Shown here piece after piece: positions 31,174 to 43,205 of a stretch of DNA of 64,000 nucleotides. Position 1 is the first letter of the stretch. Every line of letters begins with the position of its first letter. The notes beneath the pieces are model-generated. The model had not been told where the DNA came from, ran no database searches, and saw nothing but the letters and a program-made list of their open reading frames with translations. The stretch spans positions 620,001 through 684,000 of the forward strand of contig JAFEKR010000014.1 of assembly GCA_019022495.1 (NCBI GenBank), in the 5' to 3' direction. Both the position numbers and the translations under genes were made by a program. Source of the stretch: Epichloe hybrida. Its lineage: Eukaryota; Ascomycota; Sordariomycetes; Hypocreales; Clavicipitaceae.

Positions 31174-33141
31174 AGGCGAGGCTGGCCCTAGACAATCCCC
31201 CAAAGGCTAGACATATTGCAAAGTGGTTCCTTGGCACAAGAAGACTCTAATACTACACACTAGCGCAAGACCTAGCCTTTAGTTAACGCAAACTAGGGGA
31301 GGATCTAGGCCGCCCTAGAGGTAACTAAACTAACTAACAAACGGACACCGTAAACAACTAGAGAGAGGCACTAGGTAAAACAGTGTAGCCACAGAGGCAG
31401 GCTAGACATAAGGCAAAATCACACTATAATAGGAAGACCATAGGTCTAGAACAGTTATTAGATTAATTTTAAGTTAAAAGCTATAGGTATTATTTCACAC
31501 TAGCCCGCCGCCGCCCCTTTACTAACCTAGAATTAGCCTTATTCCTCCTTAGGAATAGGGATTATATTCTCTATTACCTTACTCTTACCCTTAGCTAATA
31601 GGCTAGTGGCTAGGAGCTAGTTTATCTCCGCCGCTTAGGCATTAAGCTACTAGAGCTAAAAGATAACCTTATTATATTATTCCTCTATAGACCTAGACCT
31701 AGCTAGGTCTAGGCTTACTATAGTAACGCCCTATTTCTTCTTAGCGCGGTTTTTAGCATAGAGTTTCTTAACCTAAGCTATATAGTCCTCTAGGGCCTAA
31801 ATAATTAAAGTTAGCTATAGAATAGAGCTACTACTAAGCTAGAGTAAAATCACTTATATTACTCCTAGTAACTATGCTAGCCTAGGTCTTAACTAACTAC
31901 TAATATTCCCCTCGCTAGCTAGTAACGTTTAGCTATAAGCGGATTAGCACTAGAGCAGGCTTAGAATAGGCGTAGGAGCTAACATTACCTTAACACATAC
32001 GTAATTATAAACCTAATAATTAAAACAGGCATTAGATATTACCCCTTTATATATAGATTAGCCCTACCCCTAGACTAGAAATAAACTAACTTACTAATAA
32101 TATTATAGCACTAATAGCCCTTATTTTTAATAGATTATGTCTTGTAGGACATACACTAGATCTCCTGTAGCTTACCTAGCTACCCTAGGTTAGACCTAGA
32201 AATAAGGCAAAATAGAGGCAAAGGGGACTTACTTCTAGGCCTTTTGCCTTTACCTAATTTAATTACTTCTAGGTTAGGGACTTCCTTAGATACTTATCTA
32301 AGGTTATAAGTTCCTAGGCAAATTAAAGCTAGAATAACACTAAAAATAAGGTACTTATAAAGCTTAGTAATATTATAGCGTGTTTTTCTATGTAAAACAT
32401 TAGTATTTAAACTAGCACTAGACTAGAGAAGCCTTAAATAGCTCCTAAAAGGGATAGGAAGGAAAAGAACCTATAGGAAATTTATTATAAGAAAAGGAAA
32501 AAGGTTAAAACCTTAAGGGAAAAGAAGCCCTCTTTTATACTTAAGAGAGAGAGGGGGGGGGACTAACTATAATATTAGCTAGAAAATAAAGCATAAGATA
32601 AGCAAATGTATAGATAGCGCATAACTAATCTAGGAGCAAAACCGCCTAGTTACTAGGCCTAAATCACCTACCCCTTACTATAATTAAACAAAACTATATA
32701 CTTAAACTTCATAAGATATCTAGACTAGTACTAGGTTAGATTTAGCTAAAAAGTAAGGCACTAGAGGAGTTAAAAGTAAAGCAAATAAAAAGTAAATTAT
32801 TATTACAAATCTGAATTTACTACGCCCTAGGGCAAAGTAGGAGACGCAAAGCTAAGTTAGGGTAAGACTAGACTAGCACTTGAGGGAGCTAGTTAGGACT
32901 ACTACTATACTTTTTCCTTTCTTTTTTATTTTCTTTAGGATAAGGCTAGCGTAAGCTAGCACTAAACACCTATAATTAATCACACCTAATGTGGTACAGA
33001 CCTAGAAGAGGGTTAGCGCTAGCCTATTAACAAACGTAAGGGGGTTTTTTCTTCCTAGTAAAGGGTTTTCCCTCTTAACTAAGCGGATAGAGTACTAGGA
33101 ACAGCTACATAGTTAGCTAGCTAGCGTAAAGAATATATATA
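31174..33141 (+). mobile_element. 5'-truncated LINE copy
   Basis: It matches the last 1.97 kb of the full LINE (from about 26,866) and is flanked by a 13-bp TSD TAACCCTATAATT (31161-31173 and 33142-33154). It keeps more C and G (GGCGAGGCTGGCCC, CCCGCCGCCGCC), so it is the best copy for reading the LINE 3' region. Confidence 0.92.
31556..32050 (-). pseudogene. Antisense coding-like frame in the LINE 3' region, unknown protein
   Basis: The minus-strand frame reads, in order, SEGNISS, ILQLTLII, ALEDYIA, VKKLYAKNRAKKK, GVTIVSLDLARSRSIEE, YNKVIF, LNA, LLATSLLAKGKSKVIENII. It is broken almost only by TAG/TAA where Gln (CAG/CAA) is expected. The middle has the heptad-like look of a coiled coil. The same frame is conserved in the reverse copy on the plus strand at about 56,100-56,350. 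I do not recognise the family. It may be an ORF captured by this LINE lineage. Confidence 0.45.
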
Positions 33142-33154
33142 TAACCCTATAATT

Positions 33155-33345
33155 CTCTTAGTTTATATATAGTTATTATATCTATTTAATATCTTAATTT
33201 ACTAACTACTTTTTATAGCTCTAATAAAGAAAAAATCCTCTAATTTTAGTATAAAGTAATATCTAGCTCTTTTATAATATATAGTATATACTAATTATAT
33301 TATAGAAAACCATAATACCTTATAACTCTAGAGCACCTAAAGGAA
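33155..33345. other. Host sequence X, continued
   Basis: A+T-rich, no gene seen. It joins 35328 once element C is removed. Confidence 0.5.
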
Positions 33346-33353
33346 GAGGTAAT

Positions 33354-35319
33354 CAGAGTATTGTTTGTATTGTATTTATTGTATTTTTTCGGAAAAATTT
33401 GTATTTGTATTGTATTTGAAAAAATTTGTATTTATTGTATTGTATTGTATTAAATACAAATTATTTTGTAGTGTAGTTAGTGTAGTAACTACACTAACTA
33501 CAAACAATACAAATGTATTGTTAGGTAAAAAAAAAAGTGTGACTTTTTATTAGCTAAGGTTATTATTAGGATTAAAAGAGAATTAGTTAATAGAAACCTT
33601 TTATTATTAGCTATTTTATCTAATTAGTTATATAATTTATAATATTATTTTATTTTAAATATTTTACTATAACTAGTGTTATATATAATATTATAACTTT
33701 TTAATAATACTATTATACTTATTACTTTATTTTACTAATATAACTTTAAGAAAAACCTTCTAATTATTTTATTTACTATTATTAGGAATTATTTTATATT
33801 TCTTTTATTAATTTAATTAAAAAATACCCTAAACTAATATAATTAAATTAAATTAGAAATCTAAATAAATATCTATAAGTTAATAGACTATATACTTAGT
33901 ACTTAAATATTATTATTAATAAAATAAGGACTTAAAAAAAGCTTAAACTATTTATTTACTATTTAAACTAATTAAATATTACTTTAAGCTTTATAATTCT
34001 AAAGCTTTAAGAAGTTATATATAGTAACTTTATATATCTTATTATAATAATATATAAAGAAAGAATATAATAGAAAATATTATAATATTTATAATATTTT
34101 AATAGATTCTTAATAGTATATTTTAGTTAAGCTATATAGCTTAAATAAGCTATAGAAATAAGTTTAACTTATTTTTAAAAATAATAGTAAGACTAACTTT
34201 TATATAATATACTATACTTATTATAAGCTATTATAACCTAATATATGCTATTATAAGCTAATATAAGCTAACATAAGCTAATATAAGCTATTCTAAGCTA
34301 TTCTAATATAAGCTATTCTAAGCTAGTATAAGCTAATATAAACTATTCAAAGCTATTATAAGCTATTATAAGCTATGTTAAGCTATTCTAAGCTAGTATA
34401 AGCTATTAGAAAGTTATTATAAGCTAATATAAGCTAATATAAGCTATGGTAAAGCTATTATAAGCTATTATAAGCTATTATAAGCTAGTATAAGCTAGTA
34501 TAAGCTATCCTAAGCTAGTATAAGCTAACTTAAGCTATTAAAAGCTATCTTAAGCTATCTTAAGCTATTATAAGCTATTGTAAGCTATAATATACTATTA
34601 TAACCTAGTATAAGCTAATATAAGCTATAATATACTATTATAACCTAGTATAAGCTAATATAAGCTAACATAAGCTAATATAAGCTATTCTAAGCTATTC
34701 TAAGCTAATATAAGCTAATATAAGCTATTCTAAGCTATTCTAAGCTATTCTAAGCTATTCTAAGCTATAATAACCTATAATAAGGTACTTGTAGTAAGCT
34801 AATTAGTAGTTTATTTTATGTAATTACTTTAGTTTACAGTTTTTTTTTTAAATAAGTAATAATAATAATTTATAGAAATAGAAAACAATTAATAAAAATA
34901 GTAAATAATATAATAAGAAGGTTTTTCTTTAAGCTATATTAGTAAAATAAAGTATTAAGTATAGTAGTATTATTAAAAAGTTATAATATTATATATAACC
35001 CTAGTTATAGTAAAATTAATAAAATAGTATAATATTATAAATTATATAACTAATTAGATAAAATAGCTAATAATATAAGGGTTCTATTAACTAATTTTCT
35101 ATTAATCCTAATAATAACCTTAGTTAATAAAAAGTTATACTTTTTTTTTACCTAACAATACATTTGTATTGTTTGTAGTTAGTGTAGTTACTACAAATTA
35201 ATTTGTATTTATTATATTTACTATAAAATAATTTGTATTGTATTTTATTTGTATTGTATTTTGTATTGTATTGTATTTAATACAATACAATACAATACAC
35301 ATTGTAGTGCAATACTCTG
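33354..35319 (+). mobile_element. hAT-like non-autonomous element C (1,966 bp), uninterrupted
   Basis: Termini CAGAGTATTG and CAATACTCTG with a perfect 8-bp TSD GAGGTAAT (33346-33353 and 35320-35327). Subterminal repeats are mainly TGTATTG units, with a TGTAGTG block inside the left arm. The middle is a long (TAAGCTAT)n-type minisatellite (34222-34790). No transposase frame. This is the cleanest full copy of the family in the window. Confidence 0.92.
34222..34790. repeat. Degenerate TAAGCTATTA/TAAGCTAATA minisatellite in element C
   Basis: More than fifty 9-11 bp units (TAAGCTATTA, TAAGCTAATA, TAAGCTATTC, TAAGCTAGTA). Blocks such as TAAGCTATAATATACTATTA occur twice near 34,585 and 34,625, a higher-order repeat. 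Confidence 0.9.
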
Positions 35320-35327
35320 GAGGTAAT

Positions 35328-35849
35328 AGATATATATATTATATTTAATTATCCTATACTAATTATATATAGGGCTTCTATTAACTATTAAACTTAGAAA
35401 CACTAAAACTAATAGTTAAGATATATATTAAAATAAGGTTATAGGTTATATTTATAGTATATGCTTTATATATATTATATAAATATAATAACTAATAAAG
35501 AGTAAGTAAATAGGTAAATTATATTAAAGATCTCTTAAAAGGTAAGTTATTATATATAAGATATATATAATATATTTACTAATATAGTGTAGTTCCTATA
35601 GTAAAGCGTGTGCTTACTAGTTATAAGTAAAACATTTTAGCTATATATATAGTAATACTAATATTTTATTAATAGCTAGCTTTAACTTTTTAAAATTTAG
35701 CGCTACTATATATATTCCCTTTTATTATATATATACATATTATATTAATAATATATAGGTATAGTGTTAAGAAAATAAACAGCTACTTATATAGGCATAC
35801 TATCCCTAAGGGTAATTCTAGTTAAGTATATTATATATTATAAGCATAT
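35328..35849. other. Host sequence X, continued
   Basis: A+T-rich, no gene seen. It continues at 43206 once the copia element is removed. Confidence 0.5.
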
Positions 35850-35854
35850 ATTAG

Positions 35855-36675
35855 TATTGAAATGTAGGGAGCTAGTTGCTAGCTGGCAACAGCTGTACAG
35901 GTGCAGCTTCTACGGTCAGGGACTAATAGAGCCACCACGTTGAATATTTATTTAACGCAACGCAACGGAAGGTTTTGGCAGTTATTAACTAATAGAATTT
36001 AATCTAGATGACTTTTACAATATCTTATATACTAATAGAATTGATTTTAGTGATGTTATATAGGCAATGCGGCTGTTAGATTAAGAGGCCTAGCTATCTA
36101 GCTAGATTAAAAAGATCTTCTTCCTCTTATATACCCACTAACTATATTAGTAAATCCGGACCGCTAAAGAGGTCTTATAGGCCACTTTTTATTTTCCGCA
36201 AAATTTATTTATATGTAAAATCCAAAAAATCAACTCACCACCATACAAACTAGCAACCTATATGCACTAAATTTTAGTCTAAAAAATATTCCTACATAAA
36301 ATAAAAGCCCTATCTTCTAGCTTTAATTTGCTATATATAAGACTTTTGTATAACCTCTAGTTAAAGAGAAAATCGCTGTTAAAGATAGCTATAGGGTAAC
36401 CTGCTTACGTCACCCTAGCTTACCTAATTACTAGTGGCGCTGTAGTTATAGCTATGCTTGTAGCCATAACGCAATTAAATAATTCATAATTAATAATTAA
36501 TTTAGATTAGTTATCCACACGGTTAGTCATAGCTATTAATAGCTATGACGTAGCTATTGACAGCCACCTTCGCGACTGTTAATAGCTGTAGTGTAGCTGT
36601 TAGGCTTGTAATGTAAGCTAGTAATAGAAAGGTCCTTTAACTAGAAAGGGCTAAAAATAGGTCTTATTTTTAACA
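35855..36675 (-). repeat. 3' LTR of Copia-1 (left)
   Basis: 821 bp, starting TATTGAAATG (from TGTTGAAATG) and ending TTTTTAACA on the plus strand. It differs from the other LTR almost only by C/T and G/A changes. A 24-bp perfect palindrome lies at 36526-36549. Confidence 0.94.
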
Positions 36676-36899
36676 CCCCCTTTACAAAAGAATTACGTAT
36701 AAGCTAATTAAAAGCGTATAAAGTAATATAGGGTAAACAAGAACTTTTAGATAAAAACAGATAAAAGGGAAAAACAGGAAAAGATAAAAGACCCCCTTTT
36801 AAATTCCTAGCTATTATTAAATATAGCTCCCTTTTTAGCGTTATTTTTAGTTCCCTATTAAAGGGATTTAGTTGTTGGTTTTTAGTGATTATTAAGCCC

Positions 36900-39800
36900 T
36901 AAGAGCCTAATAAAAGCCTAATGAAGAGGCCTAGATAGAGGCTTTATTAGACTGTCTGCAGGCATTGACTTTGTATCTAGATATTCAATCTTAGCTAAAC
37001 CCTCTAAAACCTATTGCCTAATATAGTTAAACTTTAGCAAGGTATGCTTTATATAGCTATATAAGGCAGGGTTATAGGCAGTGATTATAGCGCCTTAATT
37101 ATCGCAATATATCTGAATAGGGGGAGAAATAGGGGTTTTTAGCTCCTTAAATAAGCCCTAAAGCCACTGTAGCTCCTAGAAGGTCTCGTAGATAGCGTTA
37201 GCTTTAGCTTCTAATGTTAATAGAGCTATTATACTAGCTTTCTTTGATTTCTAGCTAATAGGTCCGCTAGCTAGCTTGAATAGATAAGCGTAGGTTAATT
37301 TAGAGGTCTTTTTATCCCTTGCAAAATCACTATCATAATAACCTATTAGGCTTTTGCTAGCTATACCTTTAGGATCTCCCCTATAAATTATAGCAAGGAA
37401 TTTAGTCCCTAATAGGTACCTAAGCAGGTTTTTAGCTGCTTTTAGGTGCTCTATATAGGGCCTAGCTAGTGCTATAGATAGCCACTAAAGTGCAAAGGCC
37501 ACGTCCGGCCTTGTAAGCAACATTAGGTACATTATAGTCCCTATAATACACTAATAGAGCTTAATTTCGCTAGCTATTAAAAGCTTAGTAGTTTGCGTAG
37601 CTAAAACGCCTAGCTAAAGAGGTATGCTAATAGGCTTACTATCTAGCATATTAAATTAATTTAAAGCCTCTGAGATATACTAAGATTAATGAATTTTCAG
37701 GACCCTATTAGGTCTATCTCGTACGATTTGAACCCCTAAGAAGAATTCAGCCAGCCCCCTATCTTCTATTGGATAGACTTTATGAAGTTTCTTTTTAAGT
37801 CTTTAGATATAATGTAAATCCAGTCTAATTAGAAGACAATCATCCACATATGTGATAATAAAGGTTTTAGTGGAGGAATTATAGAATATAGCTAGGTCAG
37901 AAATTAGAGGGCTAAATCCTAGGGACTTTAGCACTATAATTAGTGCTTGTTGCCATTCCCTTAAGCTCTGTTTTAGGCTATATAAAGATTTCTGTAATAA
38001 AATTACTTAATCTTTAGAAGGTTTATAGCCAAAACTTTTAGCTAATTTAGCTAATTTAGGATTTACTTCAAGGAATTTAATAAATCCGTCTGGAATAACC
38101 ATATAAATCTGTTATTATAGCTTACTATTAAGAAAAGCTCCTATAAAATCAACCTATTTAATTTCCTAGTTATTCCAAGCCACTAGGGCTAGTAAAATCC
38201 TCTAGCTAGGGGGAATGCTTGTGGCTGCAAAGGTCTCTAGGTAATCTAGACCTTTGATTTGCATAAATCCCTTAGCAACGAGTCAGGCCTTGTATTTTAA
38301 AGAATTATTTTCTTTATCCTTTTTAAGCTTATAAACAAGCCTATTCTTTAGTATTTTACAGCCCTTAGGTACTTAGTCTTTCCCTATAAATTTAAAAGTA
38401 CTAGCCTTTAGAAGCTATTTATATTCCTTATATATAGCTTCTATTTATTTATCCCTTTTAGGGCTAGATATAGCTTGCTTCTAGGTCTTAGGTTTGAGGC
38501 TATTAGGGTTGTTTTCCTTTAGCTTCTCCTGTACCTTAAAGCAGATTTCTTTTATAAAATCTAGAGAAGAAAGGGAACTAATATTAACATCCATAGGGTT
38601 AATATTAGGGTCGAAGTCAGTAATTTTATTAAAATCAAGGTCCGGAGTCGAAATCTAATTTCCTAGGGAAGTTACAGGCGTGGCCTCCTCTAAGGCCTCT
38701 GGAATCGGTTCCTTAGGGGGTTGTACAGGCCCTATAGGGTGTTTTTCTTAACCTATAGGGGGATTTTAATTTCCTATGTTGTCTATAGGGTAATCCTTTA
38801 AACCTTGATTTAGATCTTAATCTTCTAAATCATTTTCCCCCTCTAAAGGGTTATCCCCTATAGAAAGCCTAAGTAATCCTTTAGAGACAGGACCTATAGG
38901 CTCTATAATCTTAATAAAGCTAGTCTTCGTAACTAGCCTTTTAGAGGGGATGTACACTAGATAGGTGTTAGAACCTAGTGTAGCTAGTAACCTTCTAGGG
39001 ATAGTCCTAGCTGCTAACTTCTAGGCTTTAGGTTGTTTTCCAGGGGGATTAGAATCTCACAGTGAGATCCTATGACTCTAATACTGCTAATATTAGTTGT
39101 ATAGGGCTGATTTAGCTCCCTAGCTAGCAGTTGTTTAGGGCTTTTATCCTTAGTGGTATTAGTAGTTATATTAACTAGGTTAATAACTGCAAGTAATACA
39201 AAACACCATAAATATAAAGGTAATTTTGCCTACTAGATAGTAGCCCTTAATTGATCTAGAATAATACGAATTAAACGCTTTGCTAATCCATTTTGCTTAT
39301 AAATATAGGGACTAGAAGTCGTAAATTTAATCCCTTTAGAATTTAACTAAGTTTGATAACTAGAATCGATTTCTTGGCCCCTATTAAAGTGAAGGTGCCT
39401 AGGATATTAACCTAGTTGATTTTTAAGCCCTCTAAAGAAGCTCTTAATAGCCCTATAAATAGTTAGGCCTTCCTTATTAGGTAATAAGAACACCCACTTA
39501 TATCTAGTTTTTCGATTAACTAGAAATAAGCAAATTAACTGTTTATTGTACGGTATAGGGCTAATTTTTAGCGTATTCCCCTCTATTTAATCTAGAGCTC
39601 TAGGGGGGTTAGGGATAGCTAATTTCCTAGGTCTTCTAACTGCCTTAGATTGATCACAAGCTATACATTTAAAGTCTTTATCCTTGATTTTAGAAAAATC
39701 AGGGATTCCTTTAGTTATAAGGCTTGTTTTCTTTAGCAAAGAAAGCCCTAGGTGCCCTAATCGTACATGCTATAGGCTAGCTAGTTCTAGTAACTTTTGA

Positions 39801-42050
39801 TATTAAAGGTCTTTAGGGCCTGAATTAGGGTCTAGATTTAGGTCTAGATTAGGGCCCTCTCCGTTAGTCCCCTGCTAGGCCCCTTAAGAACCACAGGCCT
39901 CTTAGGGAGGTATTAGGGACCTTTTTCCTCCACTAAGGCCCTCTAACACCCCTAAATCTATTTCTTTAGATTTATAAGGGACCTAACCTAGGGCTATAGG
40001 CGTTAGAGAAGGGACTAAATCCCCTAAATCATCCCGTACGACTTCTTTAATATCATTATCTTCGTTGATTTTAGCGATTTCGTCTAAATCAGAAGCCTAA
40101 TCTAGCTTTTTAGAGGGAATTTGAACCTCTATAGGGTAGCTAATCGGATAGCTATGACCCCTAAAGCTAGCATAGGTAAAAGGTTAGATATAATAAGATT
40201 TTTTACAGGGCTCTTTATGTAATGTTAGTGTAGATTGGTTTTTAACGTGAAAGAAAAAACCATGTTTTTCTATATCTAAGGCAGTAATATAAGACCTATC
40301 TTTAAGATAAAGATGGTTTTTTATAAAGCAACCGCTAGATATATAGTAAATAAGGCCACTAACTATATTAACATTAAGCTAAGGAAAATATAGAGCATCC
40401 TTTAGCACTAAGGTCCTATATTTATTAGGTTTCTTTTGATATAAGACCTTAAAAACAGCACTACCATGACCCTTAGGATAAATAGGGCTACCACCGGTTA
40501 TAATAGGGTTGGATTCCCCCTTCTTAAAAGGGGTATAATCCCTAAAGACCTCCCTAGAATTAACTATATGTACGGTTAAACCTGTATTATATAATAGGGC
40601 CTTTTTCATGTCTTTACTGTAATAATTAAAACCATTTAAGGTATTAATTTCTTGTTTTTTATTATCCGAATCACTAGAGCTAGAATTAGAGCTACTATCG
40701 CTAGAGCTCTTATAACTAGTCTTGTAATTGCTAGGTTTCTTATACGGATTAAGTGCTCCGTTAGAAAGGTTGTAATTTCCTAGCATAAAAAAACCCTCTG
40801 TAAGTTCTTTAGTATCCTTTTTATCTGATTTTTAACCCTTTTACTTCTTTTTCTTCTTATTAGAATTAGAAGAGCCCTTATTTTCTTTAGAGCCTTCTTT
40901 CTTCTTCTTCTAACCTTTAGGGGCCTTTTCTTTATCTTTAGCGCCCTTTTCTAGGTCTTTAGCCCTATAATTCAAGGCTTTAGCTACCGTAGATGACTTA
41001 TCCCTCTGTTTAGCTAGAAAGTCTGCCATTAGGAATTTAAGATTTAGGGCTTCTAGGGGGACCCCTATAGCCCTATTTATACGCATGCTAAATCGTTGCC
41101 TCTTAGCCCACTAAGAGAAGGTTGATTTTAGGGATTGAAGATATTGATTAACCTAATCTATAGGATTAATTAGGACCCCTAAAATTGATAATCTAGCTAG
41201 TAGATTATTAAAGACTGCATTAAAGGCTTCTAAAGTCCCCTTAAATCCATAAAAATTCAGGTTATAAAATTCAGAATATAGGGACCCCCTCTGGATTTTA
41301 ACGCTATGTGAATACTGCCGTATAAGTAAATTATAGGCTTCTTTAGGTGATTTTTGCCAAGTTATAGCGGCTTAGGGGCCTTCTGTATAACTATCCCTTA
41401 GTAACATTAGGATAATAGCTTGGTTAGCGTCCCCTAGCGCCCTAGAAATATCCGGATTATCTAGAAAATTAGGCATGCCTAAAGCTCTAAATTGGATAGC
41501 TAGGGCTTGTTTCCATTAATCGAAATTTTCAGCTCCTTTAAGCTTAGCAGTCTTAGGGAAGCTATAAACCCTCTTATTAAATTCCTTAATAATTGAATTA
41601 TTAAAGGCAGCTTGTTGTAAGGGCTTGGGCTTTGCCCAAGCATTGTCCGTATAGCAGTCAGAGAGGGGAGTGGCAGAAGCAGTTAGGGTGAGGAAAGGAG
41701 GCTTACATAAGTAGCCTAAGGGGTATAAGGGGCACCACTAGGGATAGCCTCTCACCCTTTCTCCTTTCTCCTCAAGTCTCTCAATACTATATTGACGCCC
41801 TATCGCAGTCGCCTAGGGGCCAGTCCATAACACTTGTACAGAGCTAGATTCAGGTGCCTTATCTTAAATAGGCTGCTGAATTTGCTGCTAACTAGTGGGC
41901 TTAGTAGCTTCCACACCCTCTATAGGTCTATTATTAATAGCTAAAGTTAAGGACTCTAGCTTCTGTATTACTAGATTGATAGCATTTTGTTGTTTAATAA
42001 CCTGCTCTTTTAGCTAGTTATTTAGAACCTCTTGCGCACTAAGATCAGGG
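36900..42050 (-). pseudogene. gag-pol relic of Copia-1
   Basis: Read on the minus strand: gag (about 42,050-40,850, interrupted by a solo LTR); protease at about 40,790-40,380 with YNTGLTVHIV, where the catalytic D-T/S-G has become N-T-G, then LVLKDALYFP; GAG-pre-integrase at about 39,770-39,650 with HVRLGHLGLSLLKK and KCIACDQSK; the integrase core to about 38,900; reverse transcriptase with TFIITYVDDCLL at about 37,851-37,838; RNase H with GYYDSDFARDKKT and LTLEAKANAIYE near 37,345-37,195. The RT box YVDD is intact but the frame has many stops. The longest open piece is 135 codons (40379-40786). Confidence 0.9.
41616..41832 (-). mobile_element. Solo LTR (217 bp) of the Gypsy-2 family inside Copia-1
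   Basis: It starts TGTAAGGGCTT and ends TCCATAACA, flanked by a perfect TSD CTTGT (41611-41615 and 41833-41837). It is the inverted equivalent of 49285-49501, with the same length of 217 bp and shared CCCTAGGCGACTGCGATAGG in the opposite orientation. It keeps many C/G bases. It arose after Copia-1 inserted. Confidence 0.92.
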
Positions 42051-42084
42051 ACTGGAGGTCCCTGACCTTGTTGATTGGTAGCTA

Positions 42085-42330
42085 TCTTCTAATTTTATAG
42101 AAGAGAAGTCTTCTATTAGTACTAAAATTCCTTTTTATAGAAGGGAAAAGCTTCTATCCGCGCTGAATTTCCTTTTTATAGAAGGGAAAGCTTCTGTATT
42201 GCTTGTGCACTTCCTGTTTTATAGAAGGGAAGTCTTCTGTAACCATAATGATTCCTTTTTATAAAAGGGAATAGCTTCTATCTTACGAGTCCTTCCTGTT
42301 TTATAGAAGGGAAGTCTTCTGTAACCGTAC
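42085..42330 (-). repeat. Tandem hairpin repeats in the Copia-1 leader
   Basis: About six units of 45-50 bp, each with TTTTATAGAAGGGAA followed by an AGCTTCTRT or GTCTTCTGT arm. This makes a short inverted repeat of AGAAG and CTTCT in every unit. They lie between the 5' LTR/primer-binding site and the gag region, so they would form repeated stem-loops in the element's RNA leader. Confidence 0.82.
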
Positions 42331-42361
42331 GTAAAGTGCACTAGAAAGAATTTTATAGTGA

Positions 42362-42379
42362 TAGGCCAGGCTCATAACC
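42362..42379 (-). other. Copia-1 primer-binding site matching the initiator tRNA-Met anticodon arm
   Basis: Immediately inside the 5' LTR the minus strand reads GGTTATGAGCCTGGCC. GGTTATGAGCC is complementary to the anticodon stem-loop of eukaryotic initiator tRNA-Met (GGCTCATAACC) and not to a tRNA 3' end. This is the half-tRNA priming known from Drosophila copia. Confidence 0.8.
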
Positions 42380-43200
42380 TATTGAAATGTAGGGAGCTAG
42401 TTGCTAGCTAGCAACAGCTATACAGGTGCAGCTTCTACGGTCGGGGACTAATAGAGCCACCACGTTAAATATTTATTTAATGCAACGTAACGGAAGGTTT
42501 TGGCAGTTATTAACTAATAGAATTCAATCTAGATGACTTTTACAATATCTTATATACTAATAGAATTGATTTTAGTGATTTTATACAGGCAATGCGGCTG
42601 TTAGATTAAGAGGCCTAGCTATCTAGCTAGATTGAAAAGATCTTCTTCCTCTTATATACCCACTAACCGTATTAGTGGATCCGGACCGCTAAAGAGGTCT
42701 TATAGGCTACTTTTTATTTTCCGCAAAATTTATTTATATGTAAAATCCAAAAAATCGACTCACCACTATATAAACTAGTAACCTATATGCACTAAATTTT
42801 AGTCTAAAAAATATTTCTACATAAAATAAAAGCCTTATCTTCTAGCTTTAATTTACTATATATAAGACTTTTGTATGACCTCTAGTTAAAGAGAAAATCG
42901 CTGTTAAAGATAGCTATAGGGTAACCTGCTTACGTCACCCTAGCTTACCTAATTACTAGTGGCGCTGCGGTTGTAGCTGCGCTTATAGCCATAACGCAAT
43001 TAAATAATCCACAATTGATAATTGATTTAGATTAGTTATCCACACGGTTGGTCGCAGCTGTTAACAGCTGCGACGTAGCCATTAATAGCCACCTTTGCGA
43101 CCATTAACAGCTGCAGTGTAGCTGTTAGGCTTGCAATGCAAGCTAGTAATAGAAAGGTCCTTTAACTAGAAAGGGCTAAAAATAGGTCTTATTTTTAACA
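42380..43200 (-). repeat. 5' LTR of Copia-1 (right)
   Basis: 821 bp, the partner of 35855-36675. It keeps more C/G, for example a 24-bp perfect palindrome at 43051-43074 built on CAGCTGTTAACAGCTG. Confidence 0.94.
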
Positions 43201-43205
43201 ATTAG

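Larger units (their letters stand above)
35855..43200 (-). mobile_element. Ty1/copia retrotransposon (Copia-1), minus strand, TSD ATTAG
   Basis: Two 821-bp LTRs (35855-36675 and 42380-43200) with a perfect 5-bp TSD ATTAG (35850-35854 and 43201-43205). On the minus strand the order is 5' LTR (right), primer-binding site, gag-pol, polypurine tract (AAAGGGGG, plus-strand 36676-36683), 3' LTR (left). Domain order integrase before RT defines Ty1/copia. Moderately RIP-mutated. A 217-bp solo LTR (41616-41832) of another family is inserted in the gag region. Confidence 0.94.

Noticed and set aside
33365..33553. Small ORF in TGTATTG repeats
   Set aside because: Translation of subterminal repeats of hAT-like element C. 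The same applies to the frames at 18245-18430 and 20279-20461.
40379..40786. 135-codon frame as an independent host gene
   Set aside because: It is the protease part of the copia gag-pol relic (NTG for DTG, then LKDALYFP) and lies between copia LTRs.
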